This document shows positions 1 through 10,049 of a stretch of DNA of 64,000 nucleotides, one piece after another (within the stretch, counting starts at the first letter, position 1; each line of letters opens with the position of its first letter). Source of the DNA: Bremia lactucae (lineage: Eukaryota; Oomycota; Peronosporomycetes; Peronosporales; Peronosporaceae); the NCBI RefSeq assembly GCF_004359215.1, contig NC_090617.1, forward strand, positions 4,069,688 to 4,133,687, given 5' to 3'. The position numbers were made by a program, and so were the translations under genes. Under the pieces are notes generated by a model. That model was given only the letters and a program-made list of their open reading frames with translations, had not been told where the DNA came from and searched no databases.

Positions 1-880
1 ACATTTGGACGTGACCTCGAAGTATCTCTTCGATGACGCGATTTACGCGTTCCGTCTGAGCATCTGTCTCTGGATGATCAGAAGTTGACATAGTCAGCCG
101 TGTTCCGAGAGATCGAAACACGGATTGCCAAAACTCCGCCGTGTCTCTATCAGAGACCAAGTCACAGGGTAAACCGTGGAGTCTGAATACCGTGTCGATA
201 AAGACACCATCGCAGCCGGAGCCGTGATTGACTCTGGTACTGCAACTAGATGTACCGTCTTGCCGAATCTGTTTACAAAATAAGGATTCCATTGTTCTTG
301 TGATCGTCTTTGGAAAAACCTAAAACGAAGTCCACAGATACGGACTGCCAACATTCTGCCGGAAGTGGTGGAGGTTGGAGAGGTGCACGGATTGAAGGGC
401 TAGGCTTCACCCGTGACACACCTCGCAAGCACGGGATGTACTTGCACACGAACTGATACTGGCGGGGCCAGTAAAGTCGCGACTTACTAGGAGATAAGTT
501 TTCTCATGTCCACGATTCCCACTTATTGGTGCATCGTGACTCTCGTACATGTGGCGCAAGCGCAAATCATTGTGGGTTGGGACGACGCCAAGTTGAGTGT
601 CGCCGGCAGCGGCTGTGAAGTTCAGTAAGCCGTTGCGTGTTGTGTATCGATCAGATGACGATCGATATAAAGCTGGTAAATCTTGTAAAGATTTATTGGA
701 TGAATTCATCAGATGTTTCATTAAATGCAGAGGGACTTTATCTTCTGTGTAGGCGTTCTTTATGTTATCAAAGAAAGTTGACGGCGGAACACATGTAATG
801 AGCGTTGGATCAGCGGGTTTACTTTCGCTGTTGGTGTGCGCAGCCGGCTCGAAATCGGTTTTGGCGTGATAGCGCATCAG
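1..880 (-). pseudogene. Family A integrase fragment
   Basis: On the minus strand 877-407 spans the RNase H end and the integrase zinc-binding domain (PTHNDLRLRHMYE, then RACEVC). From 354 to the window edge lies the start of the catalytic core (FGKTVHLVAVPESIT). Stops and frameshifts are frequent. The same fold is better preserved at 23812-24381 and 48890-49100. Confidence 0.75.
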
Positions 881-1377
881 ACACGACGTTAAGTCGTCGC
901 TGGTTTATGTTCCAGGAAAATTATACTCCGCGAAGAAGGACAGCCACCTCGACATTCTTTGCGAGAGGTGTGGACTGCTTATATCCCTCAGTAATGACGT
1001 ATGGTCCGTATATATGATGAACGGCACCACATGGAATGGTCTGTCTTGATCTGCAATCGCCAAGATGGTGATTGCATCAAGCTTTGCTTGATGTCCTCCG
1101 TGTAACGCTGACAATCAGCGTTCCATAACCATTTCTTGTCTTTTTTAAAGAGACGAGAGAGATGGACTGTCATTTCGGCATAATTGCGTGAGTACTTGTG
1201 CAAGTACGTCGCTAGCCCAAGGAACTTTCTAAGTCCCTTGGCATCGACTGCAATTGGCCAGTCGGTAATTGTCTTGATATTTTCGGGATCAGGGCGCACG
1301 CCTTGTTTACCGACGATGCACCCAAGAAGTCGGGCGACATTCAAGGAAGATACCGGTTGCCCAAAAGGGGCAACACG
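880..1377 (-). pseudogene. RT thumb and RNase H fragment
   Basis: On the minus strand the frame reads LGCIVGKQGVRPDPENI, then GLRKFLGLATYLHKYSR and LSRLFKKDKKWLWNADC, the standard RT connection before the Ty3/gypsy RNase H. The upstream palm with its YxDD box is absent, and the preceding spacer (AQAAPKVHHSN, 1377-1485) joins it directly, so an internal deletion of several hundred bases is inferred from comparison with 4276-5584. Confidence 0.78.
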
Positions 1378-1655
1378 ATGATCCAAGGTCGACCGTAGAG
1401 GACTAGGCGTACGATCATGTCTCAATTTACTCGTCTTATTCGAGTGGTGAACCTTCGGCGCTGCCTGTGCATTCGCACACGCCACTGACAGCTTACTCCA
1501 CAGTGTGATTAGTCATCACACTGTGATCTTGTGCAGTTGTACTAACGACCGTACCACAAGCGAGGCTATCACACTCACTCGTAGTATATCCACACGCTTG
1601 TCATCAGATGGCAATCTGATGAACAAGTGGCAGGCATCTTTACGAATCGATGCTG

Positions 1656-2016
1656 TCAGCTGATTCTTGGCTCATATTTTCTGAGCCAAGGTAAACCTAG
1701 GATGACATCAAATTTGTCATCCACCATCATACAGTAAATCTTTGACGTGCAGTGAAAATCCACTACGCGTTTCATCACTGTTATCGATGCGCCTGTCGCT
1801 CGACACACCGTCATCCTCGTTGGAGGGATGTTGCGCTCAGCATATTTGAGCCTACGACCCTCTAGTGACTGGCGACGAATAAAGGTATTCGACGCTCCGC
1901 AGTACACTAGGGCTCTAAGTGACAAATCATTTGTCACTTTCAACTTCAAGGTGATGAGGGATACCTCATCACCAGGTGCAGAGACACATAATGATTGTGT
2001 GTCTGGAGCAACTTTA
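1656..2016 (-). pseudogene. Family A retropepsin pseudogene
   Basis: The frame carries the flap and second-half signature of a retroviral-type aspartic protease (VILGLPWLRKYEP) and the active-site region VYCGASNTFIRRQSLE. The family A copy at 44084-52332 reads VDCGASN at this point, so the catalytic Asp has become Tyr here. The protein would process the Gag-Pol polyprotein. This copy should be inactive even without its frameshifts. Confidence 0.78.
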
Positions 2017-2972
2017 GTCAAGAGGTTTGCAAATTCTCTTGAGGTTGCTGGATCCGTAGGGTGTTGCGCCCCTACTGACCCCGACCGTTTTTTGCGGTCC
2101 GCCTCGCTGTTGCGTACCCGCAACAGCGTCTAAACCGCGACCGTTGCCCTTTTTGACATTCGGTTCATAAGTACGTTTAGTACCGCTCGGTACTGGGCGT
2201 GGAGCACTTGCATCTCTGCAATCGCTTATTGTTCGAGAAGCGAGGTCTCTTTCTTTCGATATAAGAGAGGTCCAAAGGTTCTGGACCTCCAAGCTCGTGA
2301 CGTCTTGAAGGACGATACGATGACGAACTAGCTTGAGCCTGTCTATTGCTTCTTTCAGCGTATCTAGCTCCAAGCGGAACAGGTGGGTCTTTACGGGACC
2401 ATCCATAAGACCTTGCATGAACACCGTAATCAACGTGTGTTCATGACCTGCGTTGTTCGTAATACAACTCGCTAATAGTCGTATGTGCTGGGCATAAGCG
2501 TGATCATAACGCTTGCCTTGCTCGAGTTTCAGAAGCTCTGATCGAGCTCTGAACGCAGCCCTAGGCGGTCTAAACGCCTATTTGAGCCGGGTTTTAAAAG
2601 TCTCTAGCGATCCAAATACATATGGGTCACGCAACTTGAGGCCTAGTGCCCAAGTTTTGGCACGACCTGCCAAATTTGATTGAGCAAATGCGACTTGCAT
2701 TTGCTCGTCGACGATATGACGAGCCCTTATGGCATCGTTCAACTCGACAAACCATCTCAAGAGGGAGTCTTCTTCGACTCCCCTATACTTAAAGATGTCA
2801 ATCTTTGAACTTTTAGGACGACGCGTTTGCGTCATCCCAGGTACAGGGGTCTGTACCTGTTGTAACCTCAACATTTCTGCCTGTTGAGAGCCTTGCTGAT
2901 TAAGCAAGGCTACCTTCTCCTTCCCCTCGTCAAGTTCATGTTGTATGAACTTGGCGATGGCTGAATAGAGAT
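2014..2972 (-). pseudogene. Family A gag pseudogene
   Basis: The minus-strand frames 2972-2578 and 2433-2014 give one gag-like protein. It has an N-terminal helical stretch (SAIAKFIQHELDEGK), a Gln-rich segment, then a retrotransposon-gag core (AGRAKTWALGLKLRDP, and further on GLMDGPVKTHLFRLELDTL). The same motifs recur at 42324-42770 and 45141-45603, which supports a real family. The central part is split by frameshifts. The first 32 residues of the longest open frame here belong to antisense family B sequence and are not gag. Confidence 0.8.
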
Positions 2973-3990
2973 CCTGGGTTGTCCTCCTGAGCAATATGCT
3001 GCTCAATTTGAGAAGTTTGAAGCATTCGTGCTCAGACAGCGGAGAGCCGCGTCCGAGGCACAGTGCCATGCTGCGGCGGAGTCAGTCACTCAGACTCAGG
3101 ATGAGCTGAGGCATGAGCAGGCTCGGAGCGAGGCTCTCAACAGGACTGTTGAGATGCTCTCTGCCCGGCCGCATCAGCCGAGGCCCATTCGGATAGACCG
3201 CCCAAATTCGATTGAACTGCGGCGCACACGATTGTCCACAGGCTTTTAGCCGTGGAGCAATGCGGTGTTGCCCAGCTCATCGAGGACGACAGCCGGATGG
3301 TGTCGTGCGCCATGTCGCATCTGCGCGGTAAGGCCTCAGAGTGGGCTTACTCGGCGCTTATGGCGGACAGAAAAGCGTTCCCCTCATGGGCGATCTTTAA
3401 GGATAAGATTCGCGCCATGTACCAGCCGCCGAACAACGAAGTGTTGCTTCAGGCGCGCTTCTTTGGGGCGCGACAGGCGAAGCGATCTCTGCAAGAGTAT
3501 GTGCAAGAGATGCGCTCGCTGTCCGCATCCATAACCGTAGGTCCGATTCCGGAGCACATTAAGGTGCCCACGTTTATGAACGGACTACGGCATGGCCCAT
3601 CGCGACAGGCCCTTTTTAGAAAGGTGCCGTCGACGATGGAAGAGGCAATCCAAATTGCCTTAGTTGAGGAGCAATCCTACAACAGTGCCTCGGCGACAGC
3701 TTGGTATAAGCCGTCGGCCGAGAGGACAGATGCCACTCCTATGGAGTTGGGCAATGCAGACGTGGTCTGTTTTAAATGCGGCAAGCGCGGCCATATGATG
3801 GCTCGCTGCTATGCCAGGGTCCCTGCTGGGGCAAAAATGCCCAGCAAGAGGACTCCCTTCCCAAAGGGCGATGGCAAGAACCAGCGTGCGAGACGCATGA
3901 GTTCTGCATCAACGACTGAGGGGTCGGGAAATGCAGAAGTGCAGTAGGGTCGAAATGCCCTAATGATGCGGACTCTGAAGCTACCCCTAA
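2973..3990 (+). pseudogene. Family B gag pseudogene, copy 1
   Basis: This Gag-type protein has an N-terminal coiled region (3028-3249), a gag core (GKASEWAYSALMADRKAF, then MNGLRHGPSRQALFRK) and a CCHC zinc knuckle, CFKCGKRGHMMARC (CX2CX4HX4C), near 3768-3810, followed by a basic tail. The long open frame 3252-3947 begins only after a frameshift and an in-frame TGA at about 3200-3215. The copy at 29224-30336 has the same two lesions. No protease or pol follows: at about 3990 it switches to a family A integrase scrap. Confidence 0.85.
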
Positions 3991-3995
3991 GCTCA

Positions 3996-4275
3996 AAGTT
4001 GTACAATGATTCGCGCTTGCGCATCATGTATGAGTGCCCAAAGACCAACAAGTGGACATCGTGGACGTGAGACAACTTATCTTACAGCAAGTCACGACAT
4101 TTACTGGCCATGCCAGTATCAATTCTTGCGCAAGTACATTCGTGCTTGCGAGGTATGTCAACGGGTGAAGCCCCGCCGTGTACCTCTTTAACCTCTCCCA
4201 CTTCGGCAGAATGTTGGCAGTCCGTATCTATGGACTTCGTTTTCGGATTTCCCGAAGACGAACAGCATCAGCGAC
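3996..4275 (+). pseudogene. Family A integrase zinc-binding fragment
   Basis: The plus-strand frames read SRLRIMYECPKTNKW, then QFLRKYIRACEVCQRVKPRR and AECWQSVSMDFVFGFPED. This is the H2C2 zinc-binding end and the first residues of the integrase core. At about 4275 the sequence flips to a minus-strand RNase H, so this is a scrap joined tail-to-tail. Confidence 0.75.
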
Positions 4276-5584
4276 GACATCAAGTCGTCCTGGTTTATAT
4301 TCTACGGAGAAATTATACGCCGCGAAGAAGGAAAGACACCTCGCCATTCTTTGCGAGTGGTGTGGGCTATTTACGGCCGTGCATAATGACGCATGGTCCG
4401 CATATACGTTGTACAATCTATCTCCTAGGAGGTAGATCCTAAATTTAGCCAATGCATATTTCATGGCAAGGAGTTCCTTGTCATGCACTGGGTAATTGCG
4501 TTCAGCTGGTTGCAGCTGACGCGATTGGTAACAGACGACGCGCTCCGCGCCATCTGTATCGTATTGCATTAACGCACAGCCGATTGCGAAATCGCTGGCG
4601 TCACAGACCACATGGAATGGTCTGTCTTGATCTGCAATCGCCAAGATAGGCGATTGCATCAAGCTTTGCTTGATATCTTCAAAGGAACGCTGACAATCAG
4701 CGTGCCATAACCATTCTCCGTCTTTTTTGAAGAGACGAGAGAGATGATCTGCCTTCTCAACATAATTGCGGGAGTTCTTGTGCAAGTACGCCGCTAGCCC
4801 AAGGAACTTTCTAAGTCCCTTGACATCGACTGGAAATGGCCAGTCGGTAATTGCCTTGATCTTTTCGGGATCAGGGCGCACGCCGTGTTTACCGACGATG
4901 CACCCAAGAAGTGTTTTTTCGCTTGCAGCGAATATGCACTTCTCGAGATTTGCGTGCAACATGTGCTTTTGCATAAATGTAAAAATCTGACGAACGTGAT
5001 TTTTATGAACTTCCACGTCCGCCTTTCTGTCAATTGTCTGACTATGGACGAAAAAATCGTCAAAATAACTCGGTGCGAATTTTTGCACCGGACTCAACGG
5101 ATTCGTTACGCATCTGTTGAAAGTTGCAGGAGCGTTACTAAGCTCCTGTGGCATTAATAGCTTTTTCCAAAGCATCCCACTGGGAGTGCTCACTGCTGTG
5201 TACGGGATGTCTTGTTCACGCATAAGGATCTGATAAAATTCATCCATCAGATCCATAGACGGAAAGATGGTACTCTTAGACATACCATCTATGATTACGT
5301 CTTTTCTAGGTATCGGCGTTTGAGCCGGTACCGTTGCAGCATTCAGTTTATTAAATGCGTGCACTATCCGCCACCCTCCTGTCGCCTTCGGCACACAGAA
5401 GGTTGGAGAGCTATGTGGGGAGGTTGACCTCCTTTCATGGCCCGCTTTTACGCGACCGGTAAAGAATTTATCGATCGCAAGTACTTCTTCACGTGGCAGT
5501 GGCCACTGCTTCACTGACACAGTACTTCGAGCCCGGTTTGAGCTCGATCTAATGTCGAGTGCCTTAATCCATAGGCAACTCGCA
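4276..5584 (-). pseudogene. Family A reverse transcriptase-RNase H, longest open copy
   Basis: This is the longest open retroelement frame in the window (430 codons, 5520-4228). It begins at the RT fingers (VKQWPLPREEVLAIDKFF), has TPIPRKDVIIDGMSKSTIF, then the palm with the YxDD catalytic box in SYFDDFFVHS. The connection (FLGLAAYLHKNSRNY) and RNase H follow (VVCDASDFAIGCAL with the first Asp, then NYPVHDKELLAMKYAL). The RT catalytic residues look intact. It lacks protease and integrase and is truncated at both ends, with a head-to-head junction near 5585, so it cannot act as a complete element. Confidence 0.85.
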
Positions 5585-5869
5585 TGGAACTATCTAGGGA
5601 ATACAAGGACTCGCTCGAGCAAAAAAAAAGTTTAGCTCTTGCTCATCACGCATTAGCACTAAGGTCAATGCGAAAGATACTAATGTTGATTTAATTTACA
5701 TTGAGGTGGACAAACTCAGTAATAACAATAATGTTATTACTGACTTTAATAACGATGCTGAAAGACTTAACATCAAAAAGAAAATTATTAATGAGAACGA
5801 TAATACTCTTAATAACGAATAGATTTAAATACCGCAGTGCGAGCCGGTCGCACTGAAAACAAAAAAAGA

Positions 5870-6765
5870 GATAGCAGGTAATTTTTTTTGGCTTGAGAAG
5901 CATGGGTCCGTCTTGTACAGGAGTCCATCGCTGATGCGGTGGACCAACAGAAACGGAAGACAACATACCATCAATTAATTCTAATAACCCAGTCGTACTG
6001 TCTACGGTTGACCTTCTGAAACATGTCGTGATGAAGGCAGTGATAAATTACTGCCCAGGTATATTGGGCCGTTTTGTGTTCTACATCGCTGCCTCGTGGT
6101 ATGCGTGCGCGCATCCTACGTTTTATGTTGGGTATCTATGGGTACGAGGCTTCTTCCAATTCCGGGTTACACCGGAACGGTCGAGGGCATCGCCAAAGCC
6201 TGATGGTTTCGAGCCAAAGCCTTGTTGTCTCGGAACATAGTCTGATTCTCTTGAACCAGACGATCCACTCTTTCCTTCAAGGAAGAGATCTTCTGACGAG
6301 CTGTCACCAGCTCGTTTTGAAGGGACTGACATGTCCTCTTGTTCGCCATTTGTTCAGTCGCAACCTGCGCACAATTTTTCATATGGTCACGAAACACATT
6401 GTCGACAGTCACCGCTAACTCGCTGCGATGGGCTCGCTCGTGATCAAGATCCTCCTTTAGATAATAAGAGGAGTGGTCCAATCACGATGTTGATTCGGGC
6501 TCGTCAAATGAGTCGATCCCGATTCCCCCCCCTCCACATCCGTTGACAAATTCGAGTGATGAGAAGCATTTTCATGTTGAAAGCTTCTTGAACCGCCGTG
6601 AGGTAAAGGGGGTTCGAACGAGTCATCTCGTTCGTTGGCGAGGGTATCCACCCTCGCATGATAGTTAGGAACCTCGTTCCCAACTGATGTTGGACGGGTC
6701 TCGTCTTGCAGTACGATGAGAACATCCGCCTCGACAGAGAGTCCATCAAGAACGAACGTTTCCCG
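5870..6765 (+). pseudogene. Integrase C-terminus, linker and chromodomain (A1)
   Basis: The plus-strand frames show the integrase C-terminal module (INYCPGILGRFVFY, then HPTFYVG, matching the GPF/Y module of Ty3/gypsy integrases). A Ser/Pro/Asp-rich linker follows (SRKRSSDELSPARFEGT, about 6285-6330). The chromodomain is at about 6575-6700 (SHLVRWRGYPPSHDS, a stop in place of Trp, then EPRSQLMLD). A chromodomain on integrase marks chromovirus-type elements and is thought to steer insertion to modified chromatin. One stop and at least two frameshifts make this copy dead. Confidence 0.8.
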
Positions 6766-6838
6766 CGCTCGTAATAGTATTGAAGGTTCTCAATCCCTTG
6801 ATGCATCTTGTTAGATGAGCGTCCTCAAATGAGAATCT

Positions 6839-7832
6839 TTAAGGGAATATTTCTTTGCTCTCTACCTCAAGCTTTGGGGTACATGCTTCTTTAGAGGCAT
6901 GACCTGCCCCTTTAAAACAGCATTGACATGAGTCCCCCCACGAAAGGCAAGGAATTCCTGCCTGTCTAGACAAACGTTGTAGCTTATAGTGTGCACCGAC
7001 TACGGTCCGTTTCTCGAACCGTTCACGGAGAGCATTTAGCTTGTCAGGCCTATGTTTTGCATATTGAGCACAAAGGCTGTCCAAGCTTGGAGCAAAGGTT
7101 TGCATCCTTCCCCCGCATAGAAGAGTACTACCGATGCCGATAAAGAATTCCGTCTCATTCTCACCAGTGAAGCCTGGCTGAGTCAAATAACGGAATGTGA
7201 TATCGATCGTTGTCATACCAGACCAACGAATTAGGTTATTCTTCGAGGGGAAACTATGTCTATTTTCAGGAGCGAGCCGCAACGTTTTGCGATTCCTCTC
7301 TTGATGGCGCATGTTAACGTTAACTTGGCCCTTGAAGCAATCCCTAGAATCACTCCTTTCCTGGCGTATGCAAACTAGCACCACCAGTAACACTCTTCCC
7401 TACAGATCACTTAGTTTCTAGTGACGTATACTTAGTCACCAGAGTGATCATCGCCCACGAAGTCACCATCCGATGACTCCCCACCAAACTCGTCATCACC
7501 TCTTAGGTTGTCACATTAGAAACCAAAGGTTTAACGGACTCGTCCTTAGGTGATCCGGCGGCATTTACAGTAGCCACTGAGTCGGGCGGTGCCGGTGACT
7601 TGGTCCAGTCACCTACAATTGGTGTAGCAGGTGACTTGTCACCGTCACCTGCAATTATATTATCAGATGACATATCTCAGTCACCTTCAATTGGGGTAGG
7701 AGGTTACGTATTCCACACAGTCGACGCATTAGCGTCTACTTAAACATTTGCAATACTAACAGCTGCACTAATCCGTGCAGCTGCCAGCTTTGCGGCCTCA
7801 CGGGCCACGCGCACAGACTTGTTTGTCGCCAT
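6839..7832 (-). pseudogene. Antisense accessory gene of family A element (A1 copy)
   Basis: The gene runs against pol from an ATG at 7832 next to the 3' LTR. The N-terminus reads MATNKSVRVAREAAKLAAA and is followed by an acidic, Pro/Ser-rich segment with repeats of the type GDKSPATPIVGDW. After a stop-rich stretch comes an open frame of 184 codons (7393-6839) with NLIRWSG, RERFEKRTVVGA, YKLQRLSRQAG and a Cys-rich end, PCLSWGDSCQCCFKGAGHA. The same protein is seen at 28283-26340, 51628-50640 and 57734-56585. I do not recognise the family. The Cys/His spacing resembles but does not match a retroviral zinc knuckle. Several stops in the N-terminal half make this copy a pseudogene. Confidence 0.7.
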
Positions 7833-7976
7833 GTTGATCTCGGTCAAAATCAATAAGGCAAATAATAACGGTATTTTGATTAAAATCAATAATGCAAAAT
7901 TACACGGAAAGACATAATAGTATTTCCGGTCACCCTACATCAGTCGCAATAGTGACTGTTAGTTAAGGTGGGGTGA

Positions 7977-8458
7977 TGAAATGGGGTGTCTCGTTTCATA
8001 GGTATTATTTCCTATAAGAGGAAATAAACAAAGAAATACGAAATTATATCTTCATTAATTTTAACTTAAATAGTACTCATATTACCAAATTTGGTAATTG
8101 ATACAATAAAACATTAGGTCTATTGATCGGTTGATTTAAGTCTAAATCAGTCCAGTCAATCATTATAAGACAAGGATAGTGTGGATCGCAAGGACGCGAC
8201 ATCCTTAGTTAAATATTAATATAATACGTTCAGAAGTAGATAGATGATCGTTACTTAGGAAACTAAATACATTAATACAGCTTTACTATTCTCTATTGAT
8301 AAGCCTTAGTCTAGACCTGTAAGCTAAAGACCCTAAGATCCATAGAAACCTTCCTCTGTAACTTTGTGTACGTGTAATTTCGAGGCATCTCACCTACATT
8401 GTAATCAGTGTAAGGTTAACTAGTACTGATCAGTACTATTGAAAGGTGCCCCGTTACA
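7977..8458 (+). repeat. LTR, family A subtype 1 (3' LTR of A1)
   Basis: It is about 482 bp. Its ends are degenerate forms of TGTAACGGGGTGTTTCGTTACAT and CCCCGTTACA, shared with LTRs at 28500-28957 and 51838-52332. The first ten bases of intact copies are the reverse complement of the last ten. The 5' end is mutated (TGAAATGGGG) and the 3' end is intact. Confidence 0.82.
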
Positions 8459-9340
8459 CAAGTGGTGGGTCTAATTACTTCACTTGTGTGGGGCAACTTT
8501 CATTGCGAATAGGTGCGAATCCAGCGTGGGAAATGCGTCGTCTGTGTACGTGCTACATGTGATGCTCACTCACAGGCTTCACCACCGAGCTAAGAAGTTG
8601 TCATCACCACTTTTGTTGTTCTGTTAGGATCATGGCAGGGGTATGGCCATTTCCATATGTTTCGATCCAAACAAGGAGATTTTCTCTCTCTTGTCCTCAT
8701 ATGTCTCAACACTGACAACAAGAGGGCAAGCCTTAGGCTCCTGATCAGGTACAGGAATTTACCGAGTTGCATAAATGCTGCTAAGTGGTCCGATATAGAA
8801 AGATTCATGTTGCAGAAAGGCTTTAAGCCTTGCAACAAGAACCTTTGGGCCCTGAAAAGGATGTGATCTCTACGATCCAGCCCAAACAAATTTGTAAGGT
8901 TATCAAACGCTACGCGTTTCACCCCTAAAAGTTTGAGAAATGGATCTATGTCAGCAGACGCTCGGACTTATAAAGACTCAGGCGTAGATTGGCGAATCGG
9001 ACTTAATTCATTAAGATTATACGAAAAACTAAACTTTAATTAAAATTTAAAATGTGGAACCTTACCTTAATTCCACCAGATCTCTATCTGGTGGCTACTA
9101 CTCGTATTTCGTATCACCTACATAAAAATGGGATTGTTTTAGCCAATCAGAAGCCTTACTTATTGCGCTCCGCATATTTTTTTTCACGATAAAAAAACAT
9201 CGTTTTGAATCGGGCTGGGTCAAGTTGATCTACTCTCCATATCCTTCTTTTTGACTTGTAAACAAGCGGGTCCTACGAATTATTATCAATCACAATACAT
9301 TCTCTATATCACACTCAATTTCTACTTTCTTCCTTGTCAG
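8459..9340. other. Unassigned repeat-like stretch
   Basis: No recognisable gene. A 110-codon minus-strand frame (8922-8590) and weaker plus-strand frames overlap without known motifs. The part from about 9060 resembles 52560-52680 (shared hairpin, then ATAAATGGGAT-type sequence), so it is probably an LTR remnant of another family. Confidence 0.4.
9073..9094. repeat. Hairpin shared with 52601-52624
   Basis: Arms CCACCAGAT and ATCTGGTGG enclose the loop CTCT. The related site at 52601-52624 has CCGCCAGAT and ATCTGGCGG around TTTT, so one base pair changed on both sides (A-T to G-C). Confidence 0.7.
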
Positions 9341-9899
9341 GCTGTTCTACAATGCTTCCACCACACCACCCAATGCATCCTTTCCCAGCACAATGGCCCT
9401 GACGGATGCAGCTCGCGAATTCGCTCATGCAGAAGGATATGCTGTGTCTACCCTAAATTCCGACAAAAAGAAGATTATTTTGTAATGCGATCGACGTGGT
9501 ACCTACCTGCAAAGGGCAGCAACATGACTTGAGTTGCCGCGAAACTCTGCGAGCCGATTGACTAATTGCCCGTTTCGTCTATCAGGGCGTCTACCAAGCG
9601 ATAACAGCTTGCAACTGCGAACTTTTCATAGGGAACATAATCATGAACCTTCAGACAACATAAGTAGTCATCCGACTGCCTGACGCTTTCAATCAGAGCA
9701 AAATTTGTTAGTACAAAAACTTCTTAAGGCTGGGATTGCGCCGAAAGAAATTGTCACAACCCTACGCCAAATAGATCCCAGCACAAAAGCAATAGGAAGG
9801 ACAATCTACAACGAGCGCCAGCGGTGCGAGCAGAAGAGCTTCGCAATCGTACACCACTGGACGCTCTATTTGACATTCTGCATCATGCAGAGTGGGTTT

Positions 9900-9940
9900 A
9901 TAGGTGTGAAAGATGATTATCATCATCTTTTCACACCTAT
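9900..9940. repeat. Near-perfect palindrome in MULE pseudogene
   Basis: The 18-nt left arm (9900-9917) is the reverse complement of 9922-9940 apart from one extra T, with a 4-nt centre. It falls in the transposase reading frame where the frame is lost. Confidence 0.85.
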
Positions 9941-9973
9941 TCTATGCCAGCCAAAAATCTGTGGAACTCCTTT

Positions 9974-10049
9974 ACAGACATCCATACGCTTTGGTGGCGG
10001 ACTGCACCTAGATAGGTGCAGTCCACCACCAAAGCGTAAGGATATCTGT
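9974..10049. repeat. 37-bp inverted duplication in MULE pseudogene
   Basis: The left arm 9974-10010 and right arm 10013-10049 are reverse complements with 3 mismatches in 37, separated by 2 nt. The left arm encodes the expected residues (YRHPYALVADCT frame), so the right arm is the inserted copy. Confidence 0.88.

Larger units (their letters stand above)
1..2972 (-). mobile_element. Ty3/gypsy family A fragment, gag to integrase
   Basis: Read on the minus strand from 2972 to 1 this is a retrotransposon in the order gag, aspartic protease, RT remnant plus RNase H, integrase, which is the Ty3/gypsy order. Every domain is broken by stops or frameshifts. No LTR is seen: the left end runs off the window and the gag end is cut at about 2972, where a family B gag starts head-to-head on the plus strand. 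The RT palm is deleted, so the protease-RT spacer runs directly into the RT C-terminal region near 1345. It is related to the family A copies at 21350-28957 and 44084-52332. Non-functional relic. Confidence 0.88.
5590..8458 (+). mobile_element. Family A element, 3' half with LTR (copy A1)
   Basis: On the plus strand this keeps the integrase C-terminal domain, a linker, a chromodomain and a 3' LTR (7977-8458). An accessory gene runs on the opposite strand between chromodomain and LTR (7832-6839). A purine-rich run (about 7964-7976) just before the LTR fits a polypurine tract. Gag, protease, RT and the integrase core are missing: the left end is a head-to-head junction with the minus-strand RT. 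Confidence 0.82.

Noticed and set aside
6167..6481. Minus-strand coiled-coil-like frame (SLKERVDRLVQENQ) opposite the integrase-chromodomain linker
   Set aside because: In the A2 copy the plus-strand linker runs open and in frame into the chromodomain (25850-26100), and a similar antisense coil occurs opposite the family C linker. It is the shadow of a Ser/Pro/Asp-rich sense sequence.
7393..7832. Zinc knuckle of Gag type in the antisense protein
   Set aside because: Cys/His spacing in CQCCFKGAGHASKEAC is CX2CX5HX5C in one copy and not kept in the others, so a Gag identity is not supported.
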